A stretch of DNA of 64,000 bases from Parabacteroides goldsteinii (GTDB lineage: Bacteria > Bacteroidota > Bacteroidia > Bacteroidales > Tannerellaceae): assembly GCF_015550595.1 (NCBI RefSeq), contig NZ_JADNBB010000003.1:1-64000 (forward strand), in the 5' to 3' direction. The notes under the pieces were generated by a model. That model saw only the letters and a program-made list of their open reading frames with translations, did no database searches and had not been told where the DNA came from. Position numbers and translations under genes: made by a program. Positions 50,269-59,879 of this stretch are shown here, one piece after another (position 1 is the stretch's first letter; every line of letters starts with the position of its first letter).

Positions 50269-51769
50269 TCTTCACAGGATTACAAGGGATCGTAAACCAG
50301 AAAGTAGAGCCGGAACCTTCTTCTGATTCCACCCCGATTTCACCATTTAACATAGTTATAATCGTTTTGCAGATCGACAGCCCAAGGCCGGTTCCCTGTT
50401 TAAATTTATCCAGTTTCACGAACCGGTCGAAAATAGAGGTTTGATCCTTTTTACTGATTCCTGTACCGGTATCGGTTACATAAACATAAATACCATTTTT
50501 CGTTAGTTTATACCCAAACCGGATAGAACCGGATGAAGTAAACTTGATGGCGTTGGATAAAAAATTAGTCAATACCTGGGTAAGCCTTGTTTTCTCAGAA
50601 ATGATGCAATAGTCGTTGCCATCATTTTCAAAAATCACTTTCACTCCGGATTCAGCTCTTAGTGTAAATGCATGTTCTTGCGGTTTGAACAGGTCATTCA
50701 AGCTAAAGTTAGTATATATAAACTCCAGTTTGCCCGATTCTATTTTGGAAATATCGAGAATATCATTAATCAGTTGTAACAGAAAATCATTACTGGATTC
50801 AATAATCTTAAGATATTCCTGTTTTTCTTCCTGGCTGTCCACCTGTGCCATTAATGTAGAAAAGCCAACAATAGCATTCAACGGAGTACGGATTTCATGA
50901 CTCATATTGGCAATAAAAGCCGATTTCATTCGGTCACTTTCTTCTGCCAGACGTTTAGCCTGTACATCTGCCTCATGCCGCTTATCTACCGTTATGTCTC
51001 TTAAAATGCCGATAGCCTTCAATGGTTTGCCGTCATCCCCATATTCATAAACTTCACCAATCTTTTCGAGCCAAACATATTCATCAGAGAAATATTTACA
51101 ACGAAAACTTAGTTTCAGCGAGTCTATTTCTCCACGGGCAAAAGCATTGACTATATCCCGGTACATCTGTTGATCGGCCGGATGTATCTTTTCCGTAAAA
51201 CTTTCATGAGAAATATAGGAATGAACCATCTCTCCGTCTTTTACCAGGGATAATTCAGCCGTTTCATTCACCACATCCCATATCCACGGGTATATGCGTC
51301 CGGCCATACAGGAAAGAGCCAGTCTCTTATTGTTTTCATGTAATTCATCTTCTATTCTGCGTTGTTTGGTTATATCCCACGACATCCCCAGCAGATAAGG
51401 AGCTTTCCCTTCCCGGGGAACAAGCAGTTTCATCGTATCCATCGAACGAAGTTCTCCCCTCGGATCGAGCATTTGTTCAACATAACGTTGCATTTTACCG
51501 GAACGAAGCACTTTCTCATCCATGTCACGAAAACTTTGTGCCGCAACCGGATCAATAAACAAATCAAAGTCTGTCTTTCCCACAACATCGTTATGAAAAC
51601 GGCCGTAAATCTGATTCATCATTGGGCTGGAATATACATAGCGAAAGTCATCCCCCGTATCTTTTACAAAAAAATACATGGGTACCGCATTTACTATATT
51701 CGACAACAATCCGGATAGATCTTTATATTTTTGTTCCAATGCATCGGCATCTGAATCAACAGGTATCAT
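50261..51769 (-). CDS. PAS-PAS sensor histidine kinase
   Basis: The 502-aa cytosolic protein has a first PAS domain (MYFFVKDTGDDFRYVYSSPM ... WDITKQRR), a second PAS/PAC domain (about 150-265, ending GILRDITVDKRHE), HisKA with FIANMSHEIRTPLNAIVGFS and HATPase with TDTGTGISKKDQ and GTGLGLSICKTI. It has no receiver domain, unlike the kinase at 42434-44086, to which its first PAS and core are clearly related. No response regulator is adjacent. Its 3' end overlaps the convergent ABC gene. Confidence 0.9.
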   Translation of the reverse strand: MIPVDSDADALEQKYKDLSGLLSNIVNAVPMYFFVKDTGDDFRYVYSSPMMNQIYGRFHNDVVGKTDFDLFIDPVAAQSFRDMDEKVLRSGKMQRYVEQMLDPRGELRSMDTMKLLVPREGKAPYLLGMSWDITKQRRIEDELHENNKRLALSCMAGRIYPWIWDVVNETAELSLVKDGEMVHSYISHESFTEKIHPADQQMYRDIVNAFARGEIDSLKLSFRCKYFSDEYVWLEKIGEVYEYGDDGKPLKAIGILRDITVDKRHEADVQAKRLAEESDRMKSAFIANMSHEIRTPLNAIVGFSTLMAQVDSQEEKQEYLKIIESSNDFLLQLINDILDISKIESGKLEFIYTNFSLNDLFKPQEHAFTLRAESGVKVIFENDGNDYCIISEKTRLTQVLTNFLSNAIKFTSSGSIRFGYKLTKNGIYVYVTDTGTGISKKDQTSIFDRFVKLDKFKQGTGLGLSICKTIITMLNGEIGVESEEGSGSTFWFTIPCNPVKIN

Positions 51770-51881
51770 ACAGCTTTAGGACTTAATGTTTATATACCCA
51801 CAAAAGTCTTGAAAATAAGCGAGAGTAACAAATAATAAAAGAAAGAATTCAAAGAGGAAAGTAAAATAATAGGTAAAAGAT

Positions 51882-51889
51882 TATCTTTG
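51882..51889 (+). promoter_or_regulatory. Candidate -7 box of tex-ybaK
   Basis: TATCTTTG, exact -7 match, 28 bp before the tex ATG. Confidence 0.5.
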
Positions 51890-51916
51890 TAGGCATTAAA
51901 CAGAGAGAATATAAAT

Positions 51917-54043
51917 ATGACAACATCATTTCATACAATCATCTCCCATTCTTTAAATATTCCGGCCGGACAAGTGGAACGGACGATCGGATTGCTGGGA
52001 GAAGGGGCAACAATTCCTTTTATCAGCCGCTACCGGAAAGAAGTGACCGGAGGACTGGATGAAGTTCAGATCGGCAATATCAAAGACTTGCTGGATAAAT
52101 TAACCGAGCTGAAAAAGAGAAAAGAAAGTATTTTATCCTCTATCGAAGAACAAGGGAAACTGACTCCCGAATTAAAGAAACGTATCGAAGAGTCGTGGGA
52201 TAGTACAGAAATAGAAGACATCTATCTTCCATATAAACCAAAGCGGGTAACAAAAGCAGAAATAGCCCGTAAAAAAGGGTTAGAGCCACTTGCAAAGATC
52301 ATCATGATACAAAACGAACATGATCTGTTAGGCCGGGTGAAAAGCTTTATCAAAGGAGAAGTAAAAAATGCAGCAGAAGCCCTGCAAGGTGCACGTGACA
52401 TCATTGCCGAGTGGGTGAATGAAAATGAAGGAGCTCGTAATGCTGTACGCAATTCTTTTGCCCACACAGGCGTTATCTCCGCAAAAGTAATTAAAGGGAA
52501 AGAGGAAGAAGGTGCTAAATACCGTGACTATTTTGATTTCAGCGAACCGTTGAACCGATGCAGTTCCCACCGCCTGCTGGCTCTCCGTCGCGGAGAAGCA
52601 GAAGGTATCCTCAGAGTCAGTATATCCCCTGATACAGATACGACCCTCGATCGTCTGAAAAGACGTTTTGTAAAAGGGAATAGTGAAGTTTCCGACCAGG
52701 TTGCCAACGCTGTCGACGATTCTTTCAAGCGATTGCTCAAGCCTTCCATCGAAACGGAATATGCAAACCTCAGTAAAGCCAAAGCGGATGAAGAAGCAAT
52801 CCGCGTATTTGCGGAGAACCTGCGACAACTTCTACTGGCTCCGCCATTGGGGCAAAAACGTGTACTGGGAGTCGATCCGGGATATCGGACCGGTTGCAAG
52901 CTTGTTTGTCTAGATGCACAAGGAAACCTGCTTCATAATGAAGCAATCTATCCCCATCCGCCGCAGAACGAGAAAAGCAAAGCGGCTGCCAAGGTTTCCC
53001 AGTTGGTATCGACTTATGCAATCGATGCCATTGCGATAGGTAACGGAACGGCCAGTCGTGAAACGGAACAGTTCATTACCAATATCCGCTATGACAGGAA
53101 GGTACAGGTATTCGTTGTCAGCGAGAACGGAGCGTCTATCTATTCTGCGTCTAAAATTGCACGGGATGAATTTCCTGAATATGATGTAACAGTACGTGGT
53201 GCCGTAAGTATCGGACGCCGGTTGATGGACCCGCTAGCCGAACTGGTTAAAATCGATCCGAAAAGCATTGGAGTCGGCCAGTACCAACATGATGTCGAGC
53301 AAGGGGCTTTAAAGAAAAGCCTGGACCAGACAGTCGAAAGTTGCGTAAATATGGTTGGAGTGAATGTCAATACGGCCAGCAAACATCTGCTCACTTATAT
53401 TTCTGGTCTGGGCCCTACCCTGGCACAAAATATTGTGGATTACCGTGCCGAACACGGTCCTTTCCAGTCGAGACGCGAGTTAATGAAAGTGCCCCGCATG
53501 GGAGAAAAAGCTTTTGAACAAAGTGCCGGATTCTTGCGTATCCAGAACGGGAAGACGCCTTTGGATAATTCAGCCGTCCATCCGGAAAGTTATCCGATCG
53601 TAGAACAGATGGCGAAGGACTTGAAATGCACGGTAGAAGAGCTGATCACCAATAAGGAGTTGAAGAAAAAGCTGGATCTTACCAAATATATCACAGAAAA
53701 AGTCGGTATGCCGACCCTACTCGATATTATGGAAGAACTGGATAAACCGGGAAGAGATCCTCGTCAGGCGATACAGGTCTTTTCTTTCGATCCTACCGTC
53801 AAAACGATAGAAAACTTAAAAGAAGGCATGGTATTGCCGGGAATCGTAACGAATATTACGAACTTCGGATGTTTTGTCGACGTCGGTATCAAGGAGAACG
53901 GACTGGTTCATATTTCAGAACTGGCCGATCGTTTCATCAGCGATCCGACACAGGTTGTGTCCATACACCAGCACGTCAAGGTGAAAGTTATGAGTGTAGA
54001 CCTGGCCCGTAAGCGGGTTCAACTATCTATGAAAGGGTTATGA
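51917..54043 (+). CDS. tex: Tex-family RNA-binding transcription accessory protein
   Basis: The 708-aa protein has the full Tex architecture: N-terminal helical domains (IPFISRYRKEVTGGLDEVQI), a YqgF-like RNase H fold (VLGVDPGYRTGCKLVCLDAQ), tandem helix-hairpin-helix (VNTASKHLLTYISGLGP and RRELMKVPRMGEKAFEQSAG), and a C-terminal S1 domain (GIVTNITNFGCFVDVGIKEN). Tex proteins bind nucleic acid and affect transcription. The ybaK gene follows after 1 bp. Confidence 0.95.
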   Translation: MTTSFHTIISHSLNIPAGQVERTIGLLGEGATIPFISRYRKEVTGGLDEVQIGNIKDLLDKLTELKKRKESILSSIEEQGKLTPELKKRIEESWDSTEIEDIYLPYKPKRVTKAEIARKKGLEPLAKIIMIQNEHDLLGRVKSFIKGEVKNAAEALQGARDIIAEWVNENEGARNAVRNSFAHTGVISAKVIKGKEEEGAKYRDYFDFSEPLNRCSSHRLLALRRGEAEGILRVSISPDTDTTLDRLKRRFVKGNSEVSDQVANAVDDSFKRLLKPSIETEYANLSKAKADEEAIRVFAENLRQLLLAPPLGQKRVLGVDPGYRTGCKLVCLDAQGNLLHNEAIYPHPPQNEKSKAAAKVSQLVSTYAIDAIAIGNGTASRETEQFITNIRYDRKVQVFVVSENGASIYSASKIARDEFPEYDVTVRGAVSIGRRLMDPLAELVKIDPKSIGVGQYQHDVEQGALKKSLDQTVESCVNMVGVNVNTASKHLLTYISGLGPTLAQNIVDYRAEHGPFQSRRELMKVPRMGEKAFEQSAGFLRIQNGKTPLDNSAVHPESYPIVEQMAKDLKCTVEELITNKELKKKLDLTKYITEKVGMPTLLDIMEELDKPGRDPRQAIQVFSFDPTVKTIENLKEGMVLPGIVTNITNFGCFVDVGIKENGLVHISELADRFISDPTQVVSIHQHVKVKVMSVDLARKRVQLSMKGL

Positions 54044-54044
54044 T

Positions 54045-54527
54045 ATGAAAATTAATAAGACAAATGTAGCCAGGCTGTTGGATAAAGCTAAAATAGTTTA
54101 TCAGCTGGTGCCTTACGAAGTGGATGAAAACGATTTAAGCGCCACCCATGTTGCAGAGCAACTAGGAGAAAATGTAGAACAGGTATTCAAAACGTTGATC
54201 TTGCATGGCGACAAAAGCGGATATTTCGTTTGCGTCATTCCCGGAGCGGATGAAGTGGATTTAAAGAAAGCTGCCAAAGTGTCGGGAAACAAAAAATGCG
54301 AAATGATCCCCGTTAAAGAGTTGTTGCCTTTGACCGGTTACATCCGGGGAGGATGTTCTCCTATCGGGATGAAGAAACATTTTCCCACTTATATCCATCT
54401 CAGTGCGGAGAATTTCGAAAATATCTATGTCAGTGCCGGACAACGCGGTTTGCAGGTTTTACTGGCTCCGGCCGACCTTATTCGCGAAACGAATGCTTCG
54501 CTGGCCGATCTGGTAAGCGGCGACTAG
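54045..54527 (+). CDS. ybaK: Cys-tRNA(Pro)/Cys-tRNA(Cys) deacylase
   Basis: The 160-aa protein matches YbaK/EbsC: MKINKTNVARLLDKAKIVYQ, EQVFKTLILHGDKSGYFVCV containing the catalytic-site lysine-threonine (FKTL), KKAAKVSGNKKCEM, and GYIRGGCSPIGMKKHFPTYI. It hydrolyses mischarged Cys-tRNA(Pro), a translation-quality step. Directly behind tex on the same mRNA. Confidence 0.94.
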   Translation: MKINKTNVARLLDKAKIVYQLVPYEVDENDLSATHVAEQLGENVEQVFKTLILHGDKSGYFVCVIPGADEVDLKKAAKVSGNKKCEMIPVKELLPLTGYIRGGCSPIGMKKHFPTYIHLSAENFENIYVSAGQRGLQVLLAPADLIRETNASLADLVSGD

Positions 54528-54544
54528 CTGCACAAACTCATTTT

Positions 54545-54590
54545 GACCGAAAAAACGATAGAATCACCTGACAATATCGTTTTTTCGATC
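54545..54590. terminator. Bidirectional terminator between ybaK and the lipoprotein gene
   Basis: GA-CGAAAAAACGATA pairs with TATCGTTTTTTCG-TC across a 13-nt loop. It lies between two convergent genes. Confidence 0.78.
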
Positions 54591-54601
54591 AAAAAGTATT
54601 T

Positions 54602-55000
54602 TCAGAACTTTCTGAAAGTATATCTTTTCCCTTCGCTATTAAGGATCAAATGTTTTCTGTTGGATTCTTCGATGGTGAATGTGCGTATTTTCGATTTCCA
54701 ATCCGTATAAGGTAAAAACCTCTCAGCCTGACGAGGAACATCCGATAATTCGAGTGTCAGTTGATTATCTTCTCCCAAAGTATTAAAACCATGTTGTAAC
54801 ACATACATATTTGAATCCGGTATAAACACCTGATACATAAACAGCACATTCTGGAAATTATAAAACACTGTATCAGCCTGTATCACTTCTCCGTCAGCTT
54901 CCACCTGCTGTAACTGCCATTTGCCTTCCAGCTTATGTTCGATATCATCATTACATGCTGCCATTATGATTGCGACAGCGGCTATTAACCAGTATTTCAT
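54602..55000 (-). CDS. Lipocalin-like lipoprotein, 132 aa
   Basis: The protein has a lipoprotein signal (MKYWLIAAVAIIMAACNDDI) and a small beta-barrel with HKLEGKWQLQQVEADGEVI, the GxW start typical of lipocalin-like domains in Bacteroidales, ending EGKRYTFRKF. Ligand unknown. It starts 9 bp after the hisB stop, so it may be read as the last gene of the his mRNA, although its function has no visible tie to histidine. Confidence 0.8.
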   Translation of the reverse strand: MKYWLIAAVAIIMAACNDDIEHKLEGKWQLQQVEADGEVIQADTVFYNFQNVLFMYQVFIPDSNMYVLQHGFNTLGEDNQLTLELSDVPRQAERFLPYTDWKSKIRTFTIEESNRKHLILNSEGKRYTFRKF

Positions 55001-55009
55001 ATCACTTTT

Positions 55010-56137
55010 TTATAAGACGCCCTTTGTGCTGGGCAATTCATATTTATAAATATCACGGCGTATCGCCATTTTTACAGATCGTGCCAAAGCTTTGAAGATT
55101 CCTTCTATCTTATGATGTTCGTTTGCTCCCTCCGCTTTAACGTTCAGATTCATGCGCGCTGCATCACTCAGACTTTTAAAGAAATGGAGGAACATTTCAG
55201 TAGGCATATCACCTACCTTTTCACGACGAAATTCGGCGTCCCAAACCAACCAGGGACGTCCTCCGAAGTCGAGAGCCACACTACACAGGCAATCGTCCAT
55301 CGGAAGAGAATAACCATATCGCTCAATACCTCGTTTGTCGCCAAGAGCCTTCAACAAGGCTTCTCCGAGGGCTATTGCGGTATCCTCTATCGTATGATGT
55401 TCGTCTACATCCAAATCTCCTTTTACACGTATAACCAAATCTACTCCGGAATGTTTTCCTATCTGATCCAACATATGGTCAAAAAAACCTAATCCGGTCG
55501 AGATTTCGGTTTTTCCGTTTCCGTCTAAATTGATTTCTACATAGATATCTGTTTCTTTTGTTGTACGTTGTACGACTGCACGACGCTCACCGGCAAAAAG
55601 ATATTCCGTTACTTTATCCCAATCATCAGTGATCAAAACCGGTGAAATAGCGGGATGTTCGGCCAGTAACCTGTCAGCCTCTTCGTCGGCAGGACGTAAC
55701 CAGATTGCTTTAGAACCAAGGTTCACGGCCAGTTCCATATCAGTCAGACGATCGCCGATCACGTAACTGTTTTCCAGGTCGTATTCTCCACTCAGATATT
55801 TCCCCATCATACCGGTGCGCGGTTTACGATTGGGCGAATTATCTTCCGGGAAAGAACGATCAATCAGGATGTCATCAAAGACAATCCCCTCACCTTCCAG
55901 CGCTTTGAGCATTTTATTATGAGCTGGCCAGAAAGTGTCTTCAGGGAAAGAATCCGTACCCAATCCATCCTGATTTGTCACCATGACAAATTCAAAATCC
56001 AACTGTTTACGTATGAAATATAAGTTACGGAACATTTTGGGGTAGAACTCCAGCTTTTCCAGACTATCCAGCTGATAATCTACCGGCGGCTCTATTACCA
56101 ACGTCCCGTCCCTATCTATAAAGAGGGCTCTTTTCAT
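55010..56137 (-). CDS. hisB: Bifunctional histidinol-phosphatase / imidazoleglycerol-phosphate dehydratase
   Basis: The 375-aa protein fuses a HAD phosphatase ([15 protein letters not shown] with the nucleophile aspartate; about 1-165) to the IGP dehydratase (about 185-375) with [44 protein letters not shown], and [20 protein letters not shown], whose histidines bind Mn2+. It catalyses the sixth and eighth steps of histidine synthesis. It lies 2 bp after hisC. Confidence 0.97.
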   Translation of the reverse strand: MKRALFIDRDGTLVIEPPVDYQLDSLEKLEFYPKMFRNLYFIRKQLDFEFVMVTNQDGLGTDSFPEDTFWPAHNKMLKALEGEGIVFDDILIDRSFPEDNSPNRKPRTGMMGKYLSGEYDLENSYVIGDRLTDMELAVNLGSKAIWLRPADEEADRLLAEHPAISPVLITDDWDKVTEYLFAGERRAVVQRTTKETDIYVEINLDGNGKTEISTGLGFFDHMLDQIGKHSGVDLVIRVKGDLDVDEHHTIEDTAIALGEALLKALGDKRGIERYGYSLPMDDCLCSVALDFGGRPWLVWDAEFRREKVGDMPTEMFLHFFKSLSDAARMNLNVKAEGANEHHKIEGIFKALARSVKMAIRRDIYKYELPSTKGVL

Positions 56138-56139
56138 CC

Positions 56140-57171
56140 TTATATACTTTTTAATGCTTTAAGTAATGCATCGTTTTCTTCAGGTGTACCAACAGTAATA
56201 CGCAGGCAACCATGACACAAAGTTACATTATTTCTGTTACGTACAATAACGCCTTTCTTAACTAATTTATTATAGACAGAGTCAGCTTTACCAACATAAA
56301 CAAGAATAAAGTTGGCATCGGTCGGATACATTTTATGTACAATGGGAAGTTCCGGTAACGCCGCTTGCAAACGAATACGTTCCGACATGATACGACGTAG
56401 CTGTCCTAACATTTCGCTTTCGTTATTCAAGATAGCCAAAGCACGTTCCTGCGTCAGAATATTAACATTGTACGGATACTTGATCTTATTCAGAATCGCA
56501 ACGATCTCAGGAGAAGCAAACGCCATCCCCAAACGGATACCTGCGGCTCCCCATGCTTTGGAAAGCGTTTGCAGAACGACCAGGTTCGGGAACTTCTTCA
56601 GTTCAGGAACAAAGGATGGTTCCGTTGAAAAATCGATATAAGCCTCATCCAATACGACAATCCCTTCAAAATTATTCAGGATTTTATAAATCTCATCCCG
56701 GTCAAGGCTATTTCCTGTCGGATTATTTGGAGAGCAAAGGAAAATAATTTTCACCCATTCGTCCACCTCTCCCAGTAATTTGTCGGCATCCAATTCAAAA
56801 TCTGCCGTCAATTCGACTCTTCTGAATTCCACATCGTTTACATTAGCGGCCACTTCATACATTCCGTACGAAGGAGTTATGCTGACTATGCAGTCTACCG
56901 CCGGTTCGCAAAATGCGCGTATCAGAAGATCGATCGGTTCATCGCTTCCATTTCCCAGAAAGATCGAATTACGGTCTACATCTTTCAATTCGGCAATACG
57001 GTCTTTCAGTTCCCATTGCAATGGGTCGGGATAACGATTATAAGGTTCGTTATAGGGATTTTCATTGGCATCCAGAAAAACAGATGCACTTCCGTGAAAC
57101 TCGTCTCTTGCTGAAGAATACGGTTTCAATTCCCAGATATTGGGTCTTACCAGGCTTTTTAAATCCATCAT
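56140..57171 (-). CDS. hisC: Histidinol-phosphate aminotransferase
   Basis: The 343-aa PLP enzyme converts imidazole acetol-phosphate to histidinol-phosphate. Class I/II aminotransferase markers include [59 protein letters not shown], and the PLP lysine in [16 protein letters not shown]. Two adjacent ATGs are possible; the first (57171) overlaps the hisD stop as ATGA, so translation is coupled. Confidence 0.96.
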   Translation of the reverse strand: MMDLKSLVRPNIWELKPYSSARDEFHGSASVFLDANENPYNEPYNRYPDPLQWELKDRIAELKDVDRNSIFLGNGSDEPIDLLIRAFCEPAVDCIVSITPSYGMYEVAANVNDVEFRRVELTADFELDADKLLGEVDEWVKIIFLCSPNNPTGNSLDRDEIYKILNNFEGIVVLDEAYIDFSTEPSFVPELKKFPNLVVLQTLSKAWGAAGIRLGMAFASPEIVAILNKIKYPYNVNILTQERALAILNNESEMLGQLRRIMSERIRLQAALPELPIVHKMYPTDANFILVYVGKADSVYNKLVKKGVIVRNRNNVTLCHGCLRITVGTPEENDALLKALKSI

Positions 57172-58448
57172 ATTGTATTCAATCTAATAGTTACTGCATT
57201 ACGGTGAGCATCCAGTTGTTCGTTTCCGGCCATGATCTGAATGGTTTCACCTAAGTTTTTAATACCTTCGGCTGTGATCTCCTGGAAAGTAATCTTCTTG
57301 ATAAAGCTGTCCAGGTTTACACCGCTATATGCCTTGGCATATCCGTTGGTCGGTAAAGTATGATTTGTTCCGGATGCATAATCGCCTGCACTTTCCGGAG
57401 TATAAGGACCCATAAAGACACTACCGGCGTTCTCTACCTGTCCGGCGATATGAGTATAGTTTGCTGTTTGTATAATCAAATGTTCCGGAGCATACATGTT
57501 TGTGAAGTCGATCACTTCCTGTTCATCCTTCAACACGATTATGCGACTATGATCCAATGCCTTTTCTGTAATCTCTTTGCGGGATAATTTCGACAATTGC
57601 TCTTGAATGGCCTCGATCACAGGAACAACAATCTCTTCAGACGAGGTCACCAATATAGCCTGACTGTCAGCTCCATGTTCCGCCTGTGAAAGGAAATCGG
57701 CTGCGATAAAATCAGGATTGGCAGTCTTATCGGCGATTACTTCTACTTCGGAAGGGCCGGCAGGCATATCGATAGCGACATCTTTCAGGCTTACAAGTTG
57801 TTTGGCTGCCGTCACATACTGATTTCCGGGACCGAATATTTTATAGACTTTTGGTACCGACTCTGTTCCATACGCCATAGCAGCAATAGCCTGTATTCCA
57901 CCCGCTTTGAATATCTTGCTGACACCTGCAGTCTTTGCAGCAAACAGGATAGCCGGATGTACCTTACCTTCTTTATCCGGAGGAGTGCACAATACGATCT
58001 CCTTACATCCTGCGATATGTGCCGGGACTGCCAGCATTAACACCGTTGAAAACAAAGGAGCTGTCCCTCCCGGAATATACAATCCGACTTTTTCGATAGC
58101 AACAGCTTTCTGCCAACAAGTTACACCTGGTGTCGTTTCTATCTTTTGCCCGGAGAAACGTTGCGAAGCGTGAAATTTTTCGATGTTATCTTTAGCCGTA
58201 CGGATAGCCTGTTTCAAATCGTCGGAAACGAGCCCGTAAGCCTCTTGCATTTCGGCTTCCGACACCTGAAGGGCCGATAGTTTTACCTTATCGAACTTCT
58301 CTTCATAGCGCTTAACGGCCACATCGCCTTCATTACGCACTTCATTCAAAACGGTACGGACCGTATCAAACAATGTCGTAACATCCAATGCCGGCCGTTT
58401 GACCAGAGACGCCCAGTCTTCTTTTGACGGATATTTAATTACTTCCAT
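57168..58448 (-). CDS. hisD: Histidinol dehydrogenase
   Basis: The 426-aa Zn2+ enzyme performs the last two oxidations to histidine with NAD+. Segments include [50 protein letters not shown]-like [32 protein letters not shown] with the zinc-binding residues, and [20 protein letters not shown]. Between hisG (3 bp) and hisC (4-bp overlap). Confidence 0.97.
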   Translation of the reverse strand: MEVIKYPSKEDWASLVKRPALDVTTLFDTVRTVLNEVRNEGDVAVKRYEEKFDKVKLSALQVSEAEMQEAYGLVSDDLKQAIRTAKDNIEKFHASQRFSGQKIETTPGVTCWQKAVAIEKVGLYIPGGTAPLFSTVLMLAVPAHIAGCKEIVLCTPPDKEGKVHPAILFAAKTAGVSKIFKAGGIQAIAAMAYGTESVPKVYKIFGPGNQYVTAAKQLVSLKDVAIDMPAGPSEVEVIADKTANPDFIAADFLSQAEHGADSQAILVTSSEEIVVPVIEAIQEQLSKLSRKEITEKALDHSRIIVLKDEQEVIDFTNMYAPEHLIIQTANYTHIAGQVENAGSVFMGPYTPESAGDYASGTNHTLPTNGYAKAYSGVNLDSFIKKITFQEITAEGIKNLGETIQIMAGNEQLDAHRNAVTIRLNTI

Positions 58449-58451
58449 AGT

Positions 58452-59303
58452 TTAAAGTATCATTTTTTCAATCGGAATAACCAAAATACCTTCGGCACCC
58501 AACGATTTCAGTTTGCCAATGATTTCCCAAAAATGTTTCTCGTCGATAACAGACTGAACAGAAACCCAGTCGCCGTTAGCCAACGGTGTAACTGTCGGGC
58601 TTTTCATACCGGGTAAAACCTGGATAATATCATCCAATTTATCTTTGGGGGCATTCAGTAAGACATATTTTTTACCTTCGGCGACTTGTATAGCTTCGAA
58701 ACGGAACAATAATTCGTCGAGGATTGCCAGCTTTTCTTCAGAAAGTTCATTGTTTGCAATCAAAAGTGCCTCACTCTGCATAACAACTTCCACTTCCTTC
58801 AGACGATTGCTAACCAGCGTACTACCGGAACTTACAATATCAAAGATTGCATCTGCCAGACCGATACCCGGAGCTATTTCTACAGAACCGCTGATCACAT
58901 GCAGGTCGGCCTTTACGCCTTTTTCTTTCAGGTAGGTTTTCAATATTTCAGGATATGAAGTAGCAATCGTTTTTCCTTCAAACCATTCCACCCCCTTATA
59001 ATCTTCATCTTTCGGAATAGCCAAAGATACACGGCATCTACTGAATCCTAACCGTTTAACCAAACGGGCTTCTCCCCCTTTTTCTACATATTCGTTTTCA
59101 CCGACAATACCTACATCCGCCACACCGTTGGCCACAGACTGAGGAATATCATCATCGCGGAGAAATAAAACTTCTACAGGAAACCCTTTTGCCGATAAAA
59201 GCAAAATACGTTTGCCTCTGTTCAGTTTGATACCCGCTTCTTCCAATAATAGCATTGTTTCGTCGTATAAACGACCTTTCGATTGTACTGCAATTCGTAA
59301 CAT
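58452..59303 (-). CDS. hisG: ATP phosphoribosyltransferase (long form)
   Basis: The 283-aa enzyme catalyses the committed step, PRPP + ATP to phosphoribosyl-ATP. It is the long form, with a C-terminal ACT-like regulatory domain (about 205-283: LNAPKDKLDDIIQVLPGMKS) that binds histidine, so it does not need HisZ. Catalytic region: RDDDIPQSVANGVADVGIVG and the PRPP loop DIVSSGSTLVSNRLKEV. First structural gene behind the attenuator. Confidence 0.97.
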   Translation of the reverse strand: MLRIAVQSKGRLYDETMLLLEEAGIKLNRGKRILLLSAKGFPVEVLFLRDDDIPQSVANGVADVGIVGENEYVEKGGEARLVKRLGFSRCRVSLAIPKDEDYKGVEWFEGKTIATSYPEILKTYLKEKGVKADLHVISGSVEIAPGIGLADAIFDIVSSGSTLVSNRLKEVEVVMQSEALLIANNELSEEKLAILDELLFRFEAIQVAEGKKYVLLNAPKDKLDDIIQVLPGMKSPTVTPLANGDWVSVQSVIDEKHFWEIIGKLKSLGAEGILVIPIEKMIL

Positions 59304-59334
59304 GTTTATCTTTATTTTAAAATTATATTCTCCA

Positions 59335-59374
59335 AAAACAAATAAGGCTTACCGAATGACGGCAAGCCTTATTT
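59335..59374 (-). terminator. Attenuator terminator of the his operon
   Basis: On the minus strand AAATAAGGCTTGCCG pairs with CGGTAAGCCTTATTT (one mismatch) followed by a T-run. It stands between the His-rich leader ORF and hisG, the standard position of a leader-peptide attenuator. Confidence 0.88.
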
Positions 59375-59414
59375 TATTTCTTATGCGTATCTACACACCT
59401 CACAGCCCACCGAA

Positions 59415-59462
59415 CTATTGCCCGTTGTGATGATGGTGATGATGAGATACTCTTGTTTTCAT
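59415..59462 (-). CDS. hisL: Histidine operon leader peptide, 15 aa with six consecutive His
   Basis: The minus-strand ORF from ATG at 59462 to TAG at 59415 encodes MKTRVSHHHHHHNGQ. The six histidine codons (CAT CAT CAC CAT CAT CAC) would stall ribosomes when charged tRNA-His is scarce. A terminator (59335-59374) follows 40 nt later and hisG begins at 59303, so the layout is that of transcription attenuation. The promoter lies immediately upstream. Confidence 0.9.
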   Translation of the reverse strand: MKTRVSHHHHHHNGQ

Positions 59463-59482
59463 TTTTTATTTTATTGATGCCG

Positions 59483-59512
59483 CAAAGTTACAATAATAAT
59501 TGAAATTGCAAA
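59483..59512 (-). promoter_or_regulatory. Promoter of the his operon
   Basis: Minus-strand TAACTTTG (-7; 59483-59490) and TTTG (-33; 59509-59512), 18-bp spacing. Transcription would begin about 15 nt before the leader ATG. Confidence 0.65.
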
Positions 59513-59552
59513 TAAATCTATCAAAAGATTAGCAAATAAGCTTACTTTTTTT

Positions 59553-59870
59553 CTACGAGGCCAGTTTTATTCCGATAATTCCACATATAACCAACATAGC
59601 TGAAAGGATACGCCATATACCTGCCGAGTCTCCAAAAAAGAAAATTCCTATCAATAAGGTTCCCACTGCACCTATTCCCGTCCACACTACATAAGCAGTG
59701 CCGATCGGAATTGTCCGTTGTGCCAGATATAAAAAGTATCCACTTAATGCCATCGAAATAACAGCAACTGAAAGATAAAGAAAACGCGATCCCGTTGTTT
59801 GTGCCAGTTTCATACCTACAGGCCAGCCCATTTCAAAAAGGCCTCCCAGCAACAAATAAATCCATCCCAT
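59553..59870 (-). CDS. gdx: SMR-family transporter, Gdx/SugE type
   Basis: The 105-aa four-helix protein resembles guanidinium exporters: conserved membrane glutamate in GLFEMGWPVGMKLA (residue 13), IPIGTAYVVWTGIGAVGTLL, and a C-terminal AMLVICGIIGIKLAS. The TAY.VWTGIG motif is of the Gdx rather than EmrE subtype. Only one copy is present, as in homodimeric Gdx. It lies 9 bp after the M1 peptidase, so no guanidine riboswitch can sit directly before it; regulation must come from the operon promoter. Confidence 0.87.
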   Translation of the reverse strand: MGWIYLLLGGLFEMGWPVGMKLAQTTGSRFLYLSVAVISMALSGYFLYLAQRTIPIGTAYVVWTGIGAVGTLLIGIFFFGDSAGIWRILSAMLVICGIIGIKLAS

Positions 59871-59879
59871 AATTTATTC

